Positions 17,506 to 27,613 of a DNA stretch of 64,000 nt are shown here, one piece after another (position 1 is the stretch's first letter; the number at the start of each line of letters is the position of its first letter). Below the pieces are notes generated by a model. That model made no database searches, was not told the DNA's origin, and saw only the letters and a program-made list of their open reading frames with translations. The stretch is taken from positions 1-64,000 of the forward strand of contig FR889447.1 in the NCBI GenBank assembly GCA_000432895.1, in the 5' to 3' direction. Origin of the DNA: Firmicutes bacterium CAG:449 (GTDB lineage Bacteria > Bacillota_I > Bacilli_A > RFN20 > CAG-449). The position numbers and the translations under genes are program-made.

Positions 17506-18900
17506 TTATTGATTTAACATATTTTCTTCACTTATTTCATCGAACAAATGAAGTTTATTATTATCTAAAGTAATACAAATATTTTCTTTAGCTTTAATTT
17601 CTTTATTAGTTTTAATAATTACTCTTCCAATTTCATCATCACAATAAACAACAAATTCACTACCTAAAATTTCTACAATAGAAGTTTTTAAATTAAATCC
17701 TTTTTTTCCTATTTTGATATCTTCTGGTCTAATTCCTAATTTAAGATGATGAGGACTATTTTGATTTTTTTCATACTCAGCTAATAATTCTTTTAATTCT
17801 AAAATAATTTGATTTTTATAATCATTAACATCAACTTTGATTTTCTTAGAAAATAATTTTTTGATAAAACTAACTTTTTCTTCTTTGATTTCATATTTAT
17901 TTTTATAAGCTACTAAAGGTAAATAAACTTTTCTTAATTCTTCAAATGTATATTCTTTATTTAAGATTTCTTTTATACATTGAATCCTTTTAAGAATAAA
18001 TAAATCATGTTTATTAATTTGTTCATCGTTTAATTTTATTTCTATTTGATTATTTAGTTTAACGATTCCTTTATCATATACACACTCAAGAATATTCATT
18101 GGAGGAGTTCCAATAAAAGTTGCCACAAATAAATTTTTTGGATGATGATAAATTTCAATAGGTGAACCAACTTGTTGAATAAATCCTTTATTCATTACTA
18201 CAATTTTATTTGCCATTGTCATCGCTTCTATTTGATCGTGAGTAACATAAATTGTTGTTGCCCCTACTTCTTCATGGATTCTAGTAATTTCACTTCTCAT
18301 TTGCACTCTTAATTTAGCATCTAAGTTTGATAATGGTTCATCCATTAAGAATAATTTTGCATTTCTTACAATCGCTCTTCCTAATGCCACTCTTTGCATT
18401 TGTCCACCTGATAATTCTTTCGGTTTCCTATCTAAATATGGTCCTAAATCAAGAATATCTGCAGCTTTATAAACTCTTTCAGTAATAATCTTTTTATCGA
18501 TATGTCTAATTTTTAAACCAAAAGCAATATTATCAAATACACTCATTTGAGGATATAAAGCATAACTTTGGAAAACCATGGCAATATCACGATCTTTACT
18601 AGGTAAATAATTACTATATACTTTATCAATAAATAACTCACCTGAAGAAATTTCTTCAAGTCCAGCAATCATTCTTAAGGTTGTGGATTTACCACATCCA
18701 GAAGGACCAACTAAAGCAATAAAATCATGTTTATTAACTTCTAAATTAAAATCATAAACCGCTTGAACGCCATTAGGATAAATTTTGTTAATATTATTTA
18801 GATAAACAAAAGCATTTAAATTTTCATTTATTAATCTATTATGAGATTCATTTAAAATTTTTTTTGCTTCATTTTTTTCAATTTTTTCATTAATATCCAT
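17506..18900 (-). CDS. Carbohydrate ABC transporter ATP-binding protein with inserted segment
   Basis: 464 aa, about 100 longer than its homologue at 7259-8344. Walker A GPSGCGKS is at 65-72, signature [14 protein letters not shown] at 163-176, Walker B LFLMDEP at 183-189 and the switch His in YVTHD near 221. A highly charged insertion (about 293-383, rich in Lys/Glu/Leu and probably helical) interrupts the C-terminal regulatory OB domain, which resumes at [13 protein letters not shown]. About 30 extra residues precede the first strand. It serves the two permeases encoded upstream in the operon. The insertion could be a regulatory or partner-binding element. Confidence 0.9.
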   Translation of the reverse strand: MDINEKIEKNEAKKILNESHNRLINENLNAFVYLNNINKIYPNGVQAVYDFNLEVNKHDFIALVGPSGCGKSTTLRMIAGLEEISSGELFIDKVYSNYLPSKDRDIAMVFQSYALYPQMSVFDNIAFGLKIRHIDKKIITERVYKAADILDLGPYLDRKPKELSGGQMQRVALGRAIVRNAKLFLMDEPLSNLDAKLRVQMRSEITRIHEEVGATTIYVTHDQIEAMTMANKIVVMNKGFIQQVGSPIEIYHHPKNLFVATFIGTPPMNILECVYDKGIVKLNNQIEIKLNDEQINKHDLFILKRIQCIKEILNKEYTFEELRKVYLPLVAYKNKYEIKEEKVSFIKKLFSKKIKVDVNDYKNQIILELKELLAEYEKNQNSPHHLKLGIRPEDIKIGKKGFNLKTSIVEILGSEFVVYCDDEIGRVIIKTNKEIKAKENICITLDNNKLHLFDEISEENMLNQ

Positions 18901-18909
18901 TATTGACTC

Positions 18910-19803
18910 CTATCTTTTTATACCAGTATTTGCTACGCCTTCAATAATTTTTGATTGAGCAAATAAATAGACAATCAAAATAGGTATCATAGCAATAACT
19001 GCACTAGCTAAAGCTAAAGTAGTTGATTCATATGATTCACAATTATCAGAAATAACTTTTAATCCATACGCAAGAGTCCAAGTAGTTCTAGGAGCATTAC
19101 CAATAATTAATTGGGCCCATTGCACATCATTCCACGCTCCCATAAAACCAAATAGCCCTTCTACAAATAATGCTGATTTTCCTAAAGGTAAAACTACTTT
19201 TAAGAAAATTTTAAAATTACTTGCTCCATCCATTCTGGCATTTTCTACTAAATCTTTAGGAATTCCCACAAAAAATTGTCTAATTAAAAATACTCCATAT
19301 ACTCCACCAAAAGATGGAACAATTAAACCTAATAAACTTTTATAAAATCCCATTATATTCATATTAATTAATTGAGGTGCAGTGGAAATAATACCAGGTA
19401 TTGTCATTGTTCCAATTAAGAAATAGAATATTTTATTACTATACTTAAAATCTAAAAATACAAAAGCGTAAGCCGCTAAAGAAGCAATTACTAAATACAC
19501 TAAAGTTCCACCAATAGAAACAATTAAAGAATTTAATAACCAATTCCAAATAGGAAAATATTCATTACCTTTTCCTTCAATATATTCAGTTTTAGAAAAA
19601 AGTTCTTTATATCCATCTAAAGTAAAAGCATCCCAACTAGAAGGGAAAAAACTAGAGGCATGACTTTGGAAATCGTTATAATCTCTAAATGATCCAAACA
19701 CTCCCCAAATCAAAGGAATTAGCATTAATGTAGATATTAATAATAAAGCAAGAAAAGCTAGACATTTAGAGAGATTTTTTCCAATCCATGAATCCTTTTT
19801 CAT
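18910..19803 (-). CDS. Sugar ABC transporter permease (MalG-like)
   Basis: 297 aa, with six hydrophobic segments and the EAA loop VENARMDGASNFKIFLKVVLP near residue 186. It is the second permease of the importer. The start (ATG at 19803 preceded by AAAGGAGG) lies inside the end of the other permease gene, overlapping by 38 bases, so the two products are likely made in equal amounts. Confidence 0.9.
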   Translation of the reverse strand: MKKDSWIGKNLSKCLAFLALLLISTLMLIPLIWGVFGSFRDYNDFQSHASSFFPSSWDAFTLDGYKELFSKTEYIEGKGNEYFPIWNWLLNSLIVSIGGTLVYLVIASLAAYAFVFLDFKYSNKIFYFLIGTMTIPGIISTAPQLINMNIMGFYKSLLGLIVPSFGGVYGVFLIRQFFVGIPKDLVENARMDGASNFKIFLKVVLPLGKSALFVEGLFGFMGAWNDVQWAQLIIGNAPRTTWTLAYGLKVISDNCESYESTTLALASAVIAMIPILIVYLFAQSKIIEGVANTGIKR

Positions 19804-20734
19804 GTTTATGTCCTCCTTTTCTTTCTTTTGATAGGTTAAGTTGTAAAATTGCTACAACAATAATTATTAAACCTAAACAAATTCCCATCGCTGCAGCATA
19901 GCCATATGCTTTACTTGAACCCATTAATAAATCTTGTATACGATAAACTGCACTTTTTACAGCATCTTGATCTGGAGTATTAGATGTTAAAATAAATAAT
20001 TGACCATATAAATTCATATAACTTATAAATGTTGTAAAAATACACATAAATAATTGAGGTTGAATAGCAGGTAAAGTAACATGCCAAAACTTTTCAAAAG
20101 AATTACAACCATCAACATTAGAAGCTTCATATAGTGATTTATCTGTATTTTCAAGTCCAGCACATAAGATAATAAAATTACCACCTATACCACACCAAAT
20201 ACAAAGTAAACCAACCATAAACCAAGCTGCATTTACTTCTCCAAACCAGTCAATATTTAAATTAAATAAATTATTAATAAATCCATTTTGATAACTAAAC
20301 ATCTTTAATAAAATTAAACCAGTTGCTGTTAAAGGAAAAATACCTGGTAAATAAATAGCCGCTCTAAAAAATTTATATCCTGGTGGTTTTATATTGATTA
20401 ATAAAGCCAAACCTAAAGGAATTAAAATTGATAAAGGTACAATTATTAAATCAAATTTAATAGTTGTCCAAACGCTACTCCAAAAATCACGAGCTAAAAT
20501 AGTATCTGAAAATAGTTTTTCATAATTACTAAAACCTACAAATTGACTAGGATAAATAGATGTTCCATCAAAAGAACATAAAGACATTATGACTCCAAAA
20601 ATTAAAGGAAAAACAAAGAAGAGAATAAAGCAAATTCCATATGGTCCTAAAAAGATTCCAACCGAAGAAGCATTTCTTAACGAATTCTTCTTTTTTTCTT
20701 TTTTTGAAGCATACTCAATTAAACTAACTTTCAT
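19766..20734 (-). CDS. Sugar ABC transporter permease (MalF-like)
   Basis: 322 aa, six transmembrane segments after a short Lys-rich N-terminus. The EAA loop YEASNVDGCNSFEKFWHVTLP is near residue 202, and GPYGICFILFFVFPLIFGV opens the first helix as in CUT1 permeases. It directly follows the binding-protein gene (2-base gap). Confidence 0.9.
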   Translation of the reverse strand: MKVSLIEYASKKEKKKNSLRNASSVGIFLGPYGICFILFFVFPLIFGVIMSLCSFDGTSIYPSQFVGFSNYEKLFSDTILARDFWSSVWTTIKFDLIIVPLSILIPLGLALLINIKPPGYKFFRAAIYLPGIFPLTATGLILLKMFSYQNGFINNLFNLNIDWFGEVNAAWFMVGLLCIWCGIGGNFIILCAGLENTDKSLYEASNVDGCNSFEKFWHVTLPAIQPQLFMCIFTTFISYMNLYGQLFILTSNTPDQDAVKSAVYRIQDLLMGSSKAYGYAAAMGICLGLIIIVVAILQLNLSKERKGGHKHEKGFMDWKKSL

Positions 20735-20736
20735 AA

Positions 20737-22221
20737 TTAAGCAAATAATTCAATATATTTTAAGCAATCTTCATATTGCTTTTTCATAATTTCATCAACA
20801 GATTGATTTTTAAATTGAGAAGAAACAACTTTTTGTAAGCCTTCTTTAAAATAGGAATCAACATAAGAATAATTTTTAGTAGGTTGAACAACTACATAGT
20901 CATTTGCACTTCCCCAATATTTAATATATTGTTCATATGCTGGATCAGAAGTATATTCTTCTGCTAAACTCACTGATTGAGCCGCTGGAATATGTCCTCT
21001 TTTTGCCCAATTAATTCCTCCATAATATGCCATATATTCCATAAAGACAGTTGCTGCGCATGCTTTAGTAGTTGAATTGACAGTATTAAGCATCATGATA
21101 GCATGACCTTCACCTTTAATTTTAGAAGCATATTCTTTACTAGTATCTAAAGCAAGCATATTTGATAAGCTTCTAGTAGTAATATTATTGGCCCCACCAT
21201 CTTTAGCTAAAGTTCTTTCAAAATCTGCAATATCTTTAGCATATGACCAAGGTCCTTGTAATTTAAATATAGCATTTCCATTTTTAAAAGGGGCATCACC
21301 AACATCATAAGAAGATCCATAATCTTTTGATAATGCTACTTTATTTTTACTTGTTGAAGAAGGAAAAATCCAATCTCTTAAAAGTTGTAAACCTCTATTA
21401 GTTTCATTACTATACCAAGAAGGTAGTTCATTTTCTTCATTAACAATACTTCCACCATTTTGAATAGAAGCAGTATAACCAAAATATTCATGAACCCACA
21501 TATCACCAAAAGAAATAGGGAAAGGAGTATAATCTTCTGCATTAGAAGCAAGTCTCCATTCAGTAGAAGATGTACCAGTTGAATTTTCACCTCTAATCCA
21601 TAATTTATTATTTTTAGCAAGTTCAGTTGCTTTTTGACATACTTCAACTAATTCAGCATAATTAGAAGGAATTGATAAATTATTTTTTTCTAATATATCC
21701 ACTCTTATTTCTATCATTGCACTATGAACATCAATTGGCATACCATATAATTCACCATTAATTTTTACTGAATTTAATAAAGATGGAGCAAAATCATTAA
21801 TATCATAATTAACCCCTGATTTTTCAAAATATGTATAACATGGAATTAACCAATTTCTTGCTTTATATTCAGCAGCTCTACTACCATGATTAAACATTAA
21901 ATCTGGTGCATTTTCCTTATCAAATTGCATTGTAGTATTTAATAATTGTTCTAAGTCATAACGAGAATGATGTTGTACTTCTACTTCAATCAATCCTTTA
22001 TACATATTATTAAAATCAGCAATAATTGAATCCTGAGTTTGTGCATCATCACCAGTAGTAACTGACCACATTTTTAATTTTACATTGTTATAAACAATAT
22101 TTCCATTTTCATCTCTAACAAGATCTCCATCATCATTTGGATTAAGAGATGAAGTATTGCTTCCTCCACATGCAAAAAGTGGTAAAACCATTAAAGCAGT
22201 TAATAATAATCTTTTTTTCAT
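20737..22221 (-). CDS. Sugar ABC transporter solute-binding lipoprotein
   Basis: 494 aa. The lipobox LFACG (Cys about 18) follows a signal peptide. The mature part is a family 1 solute-binding protein: KLKMWSVTTG near 50, DLMFNHGSRAAEY near 107, YGMPIDVHSAMIEI near 156 and FMEYMAYYGGINWAKRGHIPA near 390. It is transcribed after the two secreted GH43 genes, and probably binds oligosaccharides released by them. Confidence 0.9.
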   Translation of the reverse strand: MKKRLLLTALMVLPLFACGGSNTSSLNPNDDGDLVRDENGNIVYNNVKLKMWSVTTGDDAQTQDSIIADFNNMYKGLIEVEVQHHSRYDLEQLLNTTMQFDKENAPDLMFNHGSRAAEYKARNWLIPCYTYFEKSGVNYDINDFAPSLLNSVKINGELYGMPIDVHSAMIEIRVDILEKNNLSIPSNYAELVEVCQKATELAKNNKLWIRGENSTGTSSTEWRLASNAEDYTPFPISFGDMWVHEYFGYTASIQNGGSIVNEENELPSWYSNETNRGLQLLRDWIFPSSTSKNKVALSKDYGSSYDVGDAPFKNGNAIFKLQGPWSYAKDIADFERTLAKDGGANNITTRSLSNMLALDTSKEYASKIKGEGHAIMMLNTVNSTTKACAATVFMEYMAYYGGINWAKRGHIPAAQSVSLAEEYTSDPAYEQYIKYWGSANDYVVVQPTKNYSYVDSYFKEGLQKVVSSQFKNQSVDEIMKKQYEDCLKYIELFA

Positions 22222-22230
22222 AAACTCCTC

Positions 22231-23385
22231 CTAAAAATCTATTACCAATGGTCCAATTTTATCTTGATGAATTGAAGCTTTTTTATTTTCAACATAAGGC
22301 ATATCATTTTCATCAAAATAAAGTTTATCCATAAAAATTGTTCTTTCATTTGGGTATTCACCATTTACATCAAATCCATGATAGAATAACCAAAATTCCC
22401 CTTCATAATCCTCTACAACAGTGTTATGTCCAACTCCAGCTACTTCTTCACTTGGTCCAACAACTAAATCACCATAACTTCCTGTTTCATCAGTTAAAGT
22501 TTTTCCATCAGATCCATAATATTTTCCAAGTAATTTATTAGCTTTACCTGCTTTTACTCGATAAGTAGAGTTAACTCCATCACAACACGTTCCTTGAGAA
22601 CCAAAATAATAATAACTATCATTTCTTTTAATAATATAAGAACCTTCATAATTAATATTAATATCCATTTGACCATTTGAATTATCATCAATAATCCAAT
22701 ATAAATGATCTTTTATATTATTAATTCCCCAAAATACTTCTGTACCATCATCAGTTAATTCAACTGCACCAATTCCATAAAAAGAGCCCCATATCAAATA
22801 TAATTTTCCATCTTCATCATATATTGGTTGAGGATCAATCGAGTTTTTAACTCCTGATAGATTTGAATCTAATACTTTACCATAATGAGTCCAAGGTCCA
22901 TATGGTGTTAGTGAAGTAGCAACTCCAATTCCTGGATTAGAATCTCCCCATAAAGATAAAGAATAGTAATAGTTATAATGATTACCTACTTTAATTACCG
23001 ATGGTGCCCATACTCCAGCATCTTTATCACCCCAATTTAAAGCTTGAGGATGTCCATCAAACACACTCCCTACCCAAGTCCAATTAATTAAATCTTTACT
23101 TTGAAATATTGGTCCACGATCATATTGCATTCCTTTATTTCCCATTTCACAATAAGTATTTGTACAATACATGTAGAAATAACCATCATCAGCTTTTAAG
23201 ACATCAGGATCAGCAGCGGTTACAAAGTATTTAGACCCATCTTGCTTATAAAAATTTAAAGGATTTTGATACGTTTTATTAATATAATTAACTCTACTTT
23301 CTGAAGAAGTAGATATTTGACTAGTATTAATAGAAGAACAAGAAGAAAAAATAAGTAAAGGTAATAATAAAATCTTTTTTTTCAT
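22231..23385 (-). CDS. Secreted GH43 lipoprotein (arabinanase/xylosidase-like)
   Basis: 384 aa. Lipobox FSSC at about residue 16, so it is exported and anchored. The GH43 blades are clear: AADPDVLKADDGYFYMYCT near 58 holds the catalytic-base Asp; WAPSVIKVGNHYNYYYS near 121, NSIDPQPIYDEDGKLYLIWGS near 185, YEGSYIIKRNDSYYYFGSQGTCC near 245 and GHNTVVEDYEGEFWLFYHG near 319 (His of the fold) follow. The SQGTCC motif is typical of the endo-arabinanase-like branch. It is a close paralogue of the next gene, separated by one base, so they arose by tandem duplication. Confidence 0.87.
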   Translation of the reverse strand: MKKKILLLPLLIFSSCSSINTSQISTSSESRVNYINKTYQNPLNFYKQDGSKYFVTAADPDVLKADDGYFYMYCTNTYCEMGNKGMQYDRGPIFQSKDLINWTWVGSVFDGHPQALNWGDKDAGVWAPSVIKVGNHYNYYYSLSLWGDSNPGIGVATSLTPYGPWTHYGKVLDSNLSGVKNSIDPQPIYDEDGKLYLIWGSFYGIGAVELTDDGTEVFWGINNIKDHLYWIIDDNSNGQMDININYEGSYIIKRNDSYYYFGSQGTCCDGVNSTYRVKAGKANKLLGKYYGSDGKTLTDETGSYGDLVVGPSEEVAGVGHNTVVEDYEGEFWLFYHGFDVNGEYPNERTIFMDKLYFDENDMPYVENKKASIHQDKIGPLVIDF

Positions 23386-23386
23386 A

Positions 23387-24562
23387 TTATTCCTCTAAAC
23401 TCTTTATATAAGGTCCATCTTTGATTTCTTCGTTAGAGGCCTTTTTATTTTCTACACAAGGCATATTAGTTTCATTATCAAAAATAAGTTGATCTAAATA
23501 TAAAACTCGATAAGATGGATTTTTTCCTTTTGTATTATATCCATGATATAACATCCATAAATTATCATTATCATCATTGATAACTGCACAATGTCCTGTT
23601 CCCATTGCACCAGATAAAGAAGGAACAACTACTGGATCACCTCTATTAGGTTTAAACATATCTCTTCCTTGACTATCTAAATATGGACCTTTAACATTTC
23701 TACTTCTACTTACCACAACTTTATAAGTTGAGTTGACGCCATTACAACAACTGCCAGTAGATAACAATAAATAATACCAACCATCTTTTTTAAAAATGAA
23801 AGTACCTTCATAATTAGTCATATCAAAAACTTCAAATCCCGCTAAAGCAACTTTATTTTCTTTTTGATATTCTAATCCATTTTTTAATTCTAAACCATCA
23901 TTAGTAAGTTCAACTAAACTAATAAGTCCTCCATAAGAACCAAAAGCCATATAAACATTATTGTCATCGACAAAAACAAAAGGATCAATAGAATTTGTAA
24001 CACCTATTTCATTAGAATTAAATAACTTGCCATAATGAGTCCAAGGTCCATATGGAGTTTGTGAAGTAGCTACTCCAATTCCTGGATTAGGATCACTAGC
24101 AATTGATAAAGAATAATAAAAATTCCAAGTATCGCCTATTTTAATAACAGTTGGTGCCCATACTCCTGCTCCTGATTCCCCCCAAGTAGGAACATAATCA
24201 GCAAAAACATCACTAACATAAGTCCAATCAATCATATTAGTAGATTTAAATGTTGGTCCTCTTTTAAATAATAAATTAGGAGTATATACCTCTGTTTGAG
24301 TGCAATACATATAATAAGTTCCATCATCATCTCTAACCACAAATGGATCAGCCATATAAGTTTCTTTTTTTTCATTATTTGCTAAAGGATAAGTTGGATT
24401 TGAATATTGATTATGATAGCTAACTCTTACTTCAGTTATTGGTAAAGAAGATGGTTGTACACTATTATTGCTAGTTGTATTTCCACATGAAAACAAAGAA
24501 AAAATTGCAATAGAACTTAATGTGATTTTTGAAAGTATCTTTTTATAAAAATCATCTTTCAT
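23387..24562 (-). CDS. Secreted GH43 lipoprotein (arabinanase/xylosidase-like), first gene of the operon
   Basis: 391 aa. Lipobox FSCG at about residue 26. MADPFVVRDDDGTYYMYCTQ near 69 supplies the catalytic-base Asp, WAPTVIKIGDTWNFYYS near 134, NSIDPFVFVDDNNVYMAFGS near 197, YEGTFIFKKDGWYYLLLSTGSCC near 254, GHCAVINDDNDNLWMLYHG near 327. It is collinear with the neighbouring GH43 lipoprotein; such pairs often differ in linkage or side-chain specificity. GGAGG stands nine bases before the ATG and the operator/promoter lies immediately upstream. Confidence 0.87.
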   Translation of the reverse strand: MKDDFYKKILSKITLSSIAIFSLFSCGNTTSNNSVQPSSLPITEVRVSYHNQYSNPTYPLANNEKKETYMADPFVVRDDDGTYYMYCTQTEVYTPNLLFKRGPTFKSTNMIDWTYVSDVFADYVPTWGESGAGVWAPTVIKIGDTWNFYYSLSIASDPNPGIGVATSQTPYGPWTHYGKLFNSNEIGVTNSIDPFVFVDDNNVYMAFGSYGGLISLVELTNDGLELKNGLEYQKENKVALAGFEVFDMTNYEGTFIFKKDGWYYLLLSTGSCCNGVNSTYKVVVSRSRNVKGPYLDSQGRDMFKPNRGDPVVVPSLSGAMGTGHCAVINDDNDNLWMLYHGYNTKGKNPSYRVLYLDQLIFDNETNMPCVENKKASNEEIKDGPYIKSLEE

Positions 24563-24578
24563 AAAATTATTATCCTCC

Positions 24579-24592
24579 TGTAATCGCTTTCA
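24579..24592. promoter_or_regulatory. LacI/CcpA-type operator of the 13-kb operon
   Basis: TGTAATCGCTTTCA, identical to 8403-8416. On the minus strand it begins at the end of the -10 box, so a bound repressor would cover the transcription start. Confidence 0.75.
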
Positions 24593-24620
24593 TTATAACA
24601 TTACTATATCGTTATAGCAA
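24592..24620 (-). promoter_or_regulatory. Promoter of the 13-kb carbohydrate operon
   Basis: Minus strand: TTGCTA (24620-24615), 17-base spacer, TATAAT (24597-24592). The leader to the first GH43 gene is only about 25 bases and carries GGAGG. Confidence 0.8.
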
Positions 24621-24900
24621 GAGCCAAAATTAAATATTTTTTTGTTCTTATCTAAGCAATTACCACAATAATATATGTTATCGAATTCTTAAGTATTATT
24701 TTTTTATAAGCTACTTTAGCATAATCACAAACAATTTTATAATTTAATTCATCAACTAGTTTTTGTAATTTTATATACCATTCAATATTTTTAAAATCTT
24801 TTTCTTAATTATCACAATATAATGATATTGTTTTAATTAATTATCATTCATAAACTATCCCTTTGATAAAATAATTTTTTCTTATATACTTTATTTCACA
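24621..24900. other. Non-coding stretch between the operon promoter and the dnaN terminator
   Basis: AT-rich with no supported gene, RNA or clear regulatory site beyond the flanking promoter and terminator. Confidence 0.6.
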
Positions 24901-24956
24901 AAAAAAAGAGCTGAAATGCAGTAATTTAAGTTTTTTAACTACATAATACAGCTCTT
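24901..24956 (-). terminator. Terminator of dnaA-dnaN
   Basis: On the minus strand AAGAGCTG pairs with CAGCTCTT, with a further partly paired interior and a loop of A's, followed by a run of T's (24907-24901). Confidence 0.75.
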
Positions 24957-24971
24957 AATTTAAATAGTATA

Positions 24972-26093
24972 TTAATAATAAGATCTTACTGGAGTAACAA
25001 TTTGAACAATTGATTCATCATCTAATGAAGATACTTTAAATGCTGACATTTCACCAACAAATGATAAAACAACATCTTCACTTTGAGCAGCTTTAATTGC
25101 ATCTATAACATAATTAACATTAAAGGAAATTTCAAATCTATCACCTGTATATCTAAAATCTTCAATTGTTTCAATAGCTGATCCAATTTGTTCAGATTTA
25201 GAAGAGATTTCTAATTTATCACTAGAAACTGCTAATTTAACAATATTTTCTCTTTCAATAGCAAGTAAAGAAACTCTTTCCATAGCAGCGACAAAATTAT
25301 TTGAATTAACTTGTAAAACATAAGGATAGTTTGAAGGGAACATATTAGAAATTTTTGGGAAATCTCCAGAAATTAATCTTGAATAAATATTTGTATCTTT
25401 ATAAGAGAAAACAGCTTTAGTTTCTGAAATAGTCATGACAACTTCACCATCTTCAACTAATTTTGAAACTTCAATTAAAGTTTTTACAGGAATGTTTGCT
25501 AAGAAATGAACATCTTGATTGATGTAATATGTTTTCTTTGCTAAACGATAGCTATCTGTTGCAACAAATTCAATTTCATTACCATTTCCTTTAGCGTTAA
25601 TAGCTGTTAAAACTGGTCTAACTTCTTTAGTAGATGCTGCAAAAGCTGTTTGAGAAACAATTTTCTTTAAATCTTCTGCTAAGAAAACAATTTCTTCTCC
25701 TTGTTTTTCTAAATCTAAATCAGGATATTCGTATGCTCTAATAGAATTTAATTTGAACTCAGATTTATTATCAGAAATTCTAGCAATTACTTCATCAATA
25801 ATTTCTAAAGTTACAATGTCTGATTCTAATTTCTTTACGATTTCAAGAAGGAATCTAGCAGAGATTAATGTTTCACCTTCTTCATAATCTGTAATTAAAT
25901 TTTTTCCATTTTCTTCAATTGGACATGTTGAAGAAATAGTTAATTCTCCATTGCTACCTAAAACTTGTAATTCATTAGATTTCATGACAAGTTTGAAATT
26001 TAAATAAGCAGGTGTTGGTGACTTTGGAACAATCGCAATATTTACAATATTTAAGATTTTTAAGAAGCGTTGTCTATTGATTGTAAGTTTCAT
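24972..26093 (-). CDS. dnaN: DNA polymerase III subunit beta (sliding clamp)
   Basis: 373 aa, normal for bacterial beta clamps. Three repeated clamp domains of about 120 residues are visible; FAASTKEVRPVLTAI near 151 opens the second, and the C-terminus DESIVQIVTPVRSYY has the typical MPVR-like end (here TPVRSYY). The dimeric ring tethers the replicative polymerase to DNA. It lies downstream of dnaA across a 140-base gap that contains two DnaA boxes. Confidence 0.97.
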   Translation of the reverse strand: MKLTINRQRFLKILNIVNIAIVPKSPTPAYLNFKLVMKSNELQVLGSNGELTISSTCPIEENGKNLITDYEEGETLISARFLLEIVKKLESDIVTLEIIDEVIARISDNKSEFKLNSIRAYEYPDLDLEKQGEEIVFLAEDLKKIVSQTAFAASTKEVRPVLTAINAKGNGNEIEFVATDSYRLAKKTYYINQDVHFLANIPVKTLIEVSKLVEDGEVVMTISETKAVFSYKDTNIYSRLISGDFPKISNMFPSNYPYVLQVNSNNFVAAMERVSLLAIERENIVKLAVSSDKLEISSKSEQIGSAIETIEDFRYTGDRFEISFNVNYVIDAIKAAQSEDVVLSFVGEMSAFKVSSLDDESIVQIVTPVRSYY

Positions 26094-26151
26094 AATTTTT
26101 CTCCTTTTATATTTTTATTTTTATATATTTATATTTAATAATAATAAAGAA

Positions 26152-26169
26152 TGTGGATAATGTGGATAA
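26152..26169. other. Two adjacent DnaA boxes between dnaA and dnaN
   Basis: TGTGGATAA occurs twice without a gap (complement of TTATCCACA). Boxes here may take part in origin function or in DnaA control of dnaN. Confidence 0.7.
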
Positions 26170-26233
26170 GTACTAATTACATTCTTTTTTATCAAAAATA
26201 TTATATCATATATATGCTCATAAAACTATTTAA

Positions 26234-27613
26234 TTAAGCTTTTTTTAAGGCTTTTTTGATATCATTTACTGCATTTGCAAGTTGCAAATTTGTCTTAATT
26301 TCTGTCCCCACTTTATCCACACCGGTAATAACAGTTGAATGGTCTCGATGGAAAATTTGGCCTATTTTTTTATAAGGTGAATTTAATAACAATCGGCATT
26401 CATACATTGCAATTCTTCTTGCTAGAGCAATTTGAGCATTTCTAACTGGTGAAAGAATTTGATCTGTTGATAAATGATAATAAGAAGCAACTTCATTAAT
26501 AATATCTTCTTCAGTTATTACTCTTTTTTTATCAGATTTAGGAATCATGATGCTTAAAGCATCTTGAATATCACTAAGAGTCACTTTTTGGGAACTATTA
26601 ATAGTGACAGTATGGAATAATAATCTATTTAAAGCTCCTTCAAGTTCACGAACATTTTTTGAAAAGGTTTCCGCTAAAAACAAAAGACCATCTTCATCAT
26701 AATTACTCAATTTTAGACCTCTTGCAATGATTTTTCTTTTTAAAATTTCTAAAGCTGTTTCAGTATCTGGATTTTTTATAGAAACACATAATCCCATTAT
26801 AAATCTAGAAACAAGTCGTTCTTCTAATCCTTTTAAATCACGTGGATGTCTATCTGAAGTTAAAACAATTTGCTTTCCTTTATTTACTAATTTAGTAAAT
26901 ATATTAAAAAATTGTTCACTAGTTTTTTCTTTATTTGATAAAAATTGAATATCATCAACAAGTAATAAATCTACTTTATCAAAATATGCATAGAAATTTT
27001 GTTGGTCTTGATAGCCTCTAACATAATTAACAAAGGCTTCTAGAAAAGTATCAGTAGAAATATACATGATATTTGCTTCAGGATGCTTCTCTTGATAATA
27101 ATTTCCAATTGCATGTAGTAAATGAGTTTTTCCAAGCCCAGAATGAGAATAAATAAAAAGTGGATTATAAGTTAAAGAAGAATCATCACTAACAATTAAA
27201 GCGGCAGTCAAAGCCTCTTTATTACATTCACCTTGCACAAAATTATCGAAAGTATATTTTTTATTTAATTGACAATTTGGAAATAAATTAAATTCTTTTT
27301 TTACAGATTCAATGTCTACTTGAGCAGGTTGAATTTCAGCAACTTCGTTTGCAAGAACAAAATTTAAAGTATATTTAGTTTCTGTAATGTCATTAATAGC
27401 GCTTTTTAAAAGTTCACAATGATCATTTGAGGAAAAATACGCCTTAACTAAAGGAGAAGGAGTTAAAATATCCATTTTATTATTATCTAAATTAATAAGT
27501 TTTAAATCAGAATAAAAAATAGAAAAGGTATGTTGATCTTTTGAAAGATTTTTTTCAACATTGCTCAAAACTTTATTCCAAAGATTTTTTTGTTTGGTAA
27601 TTGTTACTGGCAT
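26234..27613 (-). CDS. dnaA: Chromosomal replication initiator DnaA
   Basis: 459 aa. Domain I covers about 1-90; the AAA+ domain has Walker A GLGKTH (159-164), Walker B LLLVDDIQFL near 216 and the arginine-finger region near 270. The C-terminal DNA-binding domain contains the DnaA signature RDHSTVITGVDKV near 424. It binds the boxes in the adjoining origin and opens the duplex. GGAGG precedes the ATG. Confidence 0.98.
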   Translation of the reverse strand: MPVTITKQKNLWNKVLSNVEKNLSKDQHTFSIFYSDLKLINLDNNKMDILTPSPLVKAYFSSNDHCELLKSAINDITETKYTLNFVLANEVAEIQPAQVDIESVKKEFNLFPNCQLNKKYTFDNFVQGECNKEALTAALIVSDDSSLTYNPLFIYSHSGLGKTHLLHAIGNYYQEKHPEANIMYISTDTFLEAFVNYVRGYQDQQNFYAYFDKVDLLLVDDIQFLSNKEKTSEQFFNIFTKLVNKGKQIVLTSDRHPRDLKGLEERLVSRFIMGLCVSIKNPDTETALEILKRKIIARGLKLSNYDEDGLLFLAETFSKNVRELEGALNRLLFHTVTINSSQKVTLSDIQDALSIMIPKSDKKRVITEEDIINEVASYYHLSTDQILSPVRNAQIALARRIAMYECRLLLNSPYKKIGQIFHRDHSTVITGVDKVGTEIKTNLQLANAVNDIKKALKKA

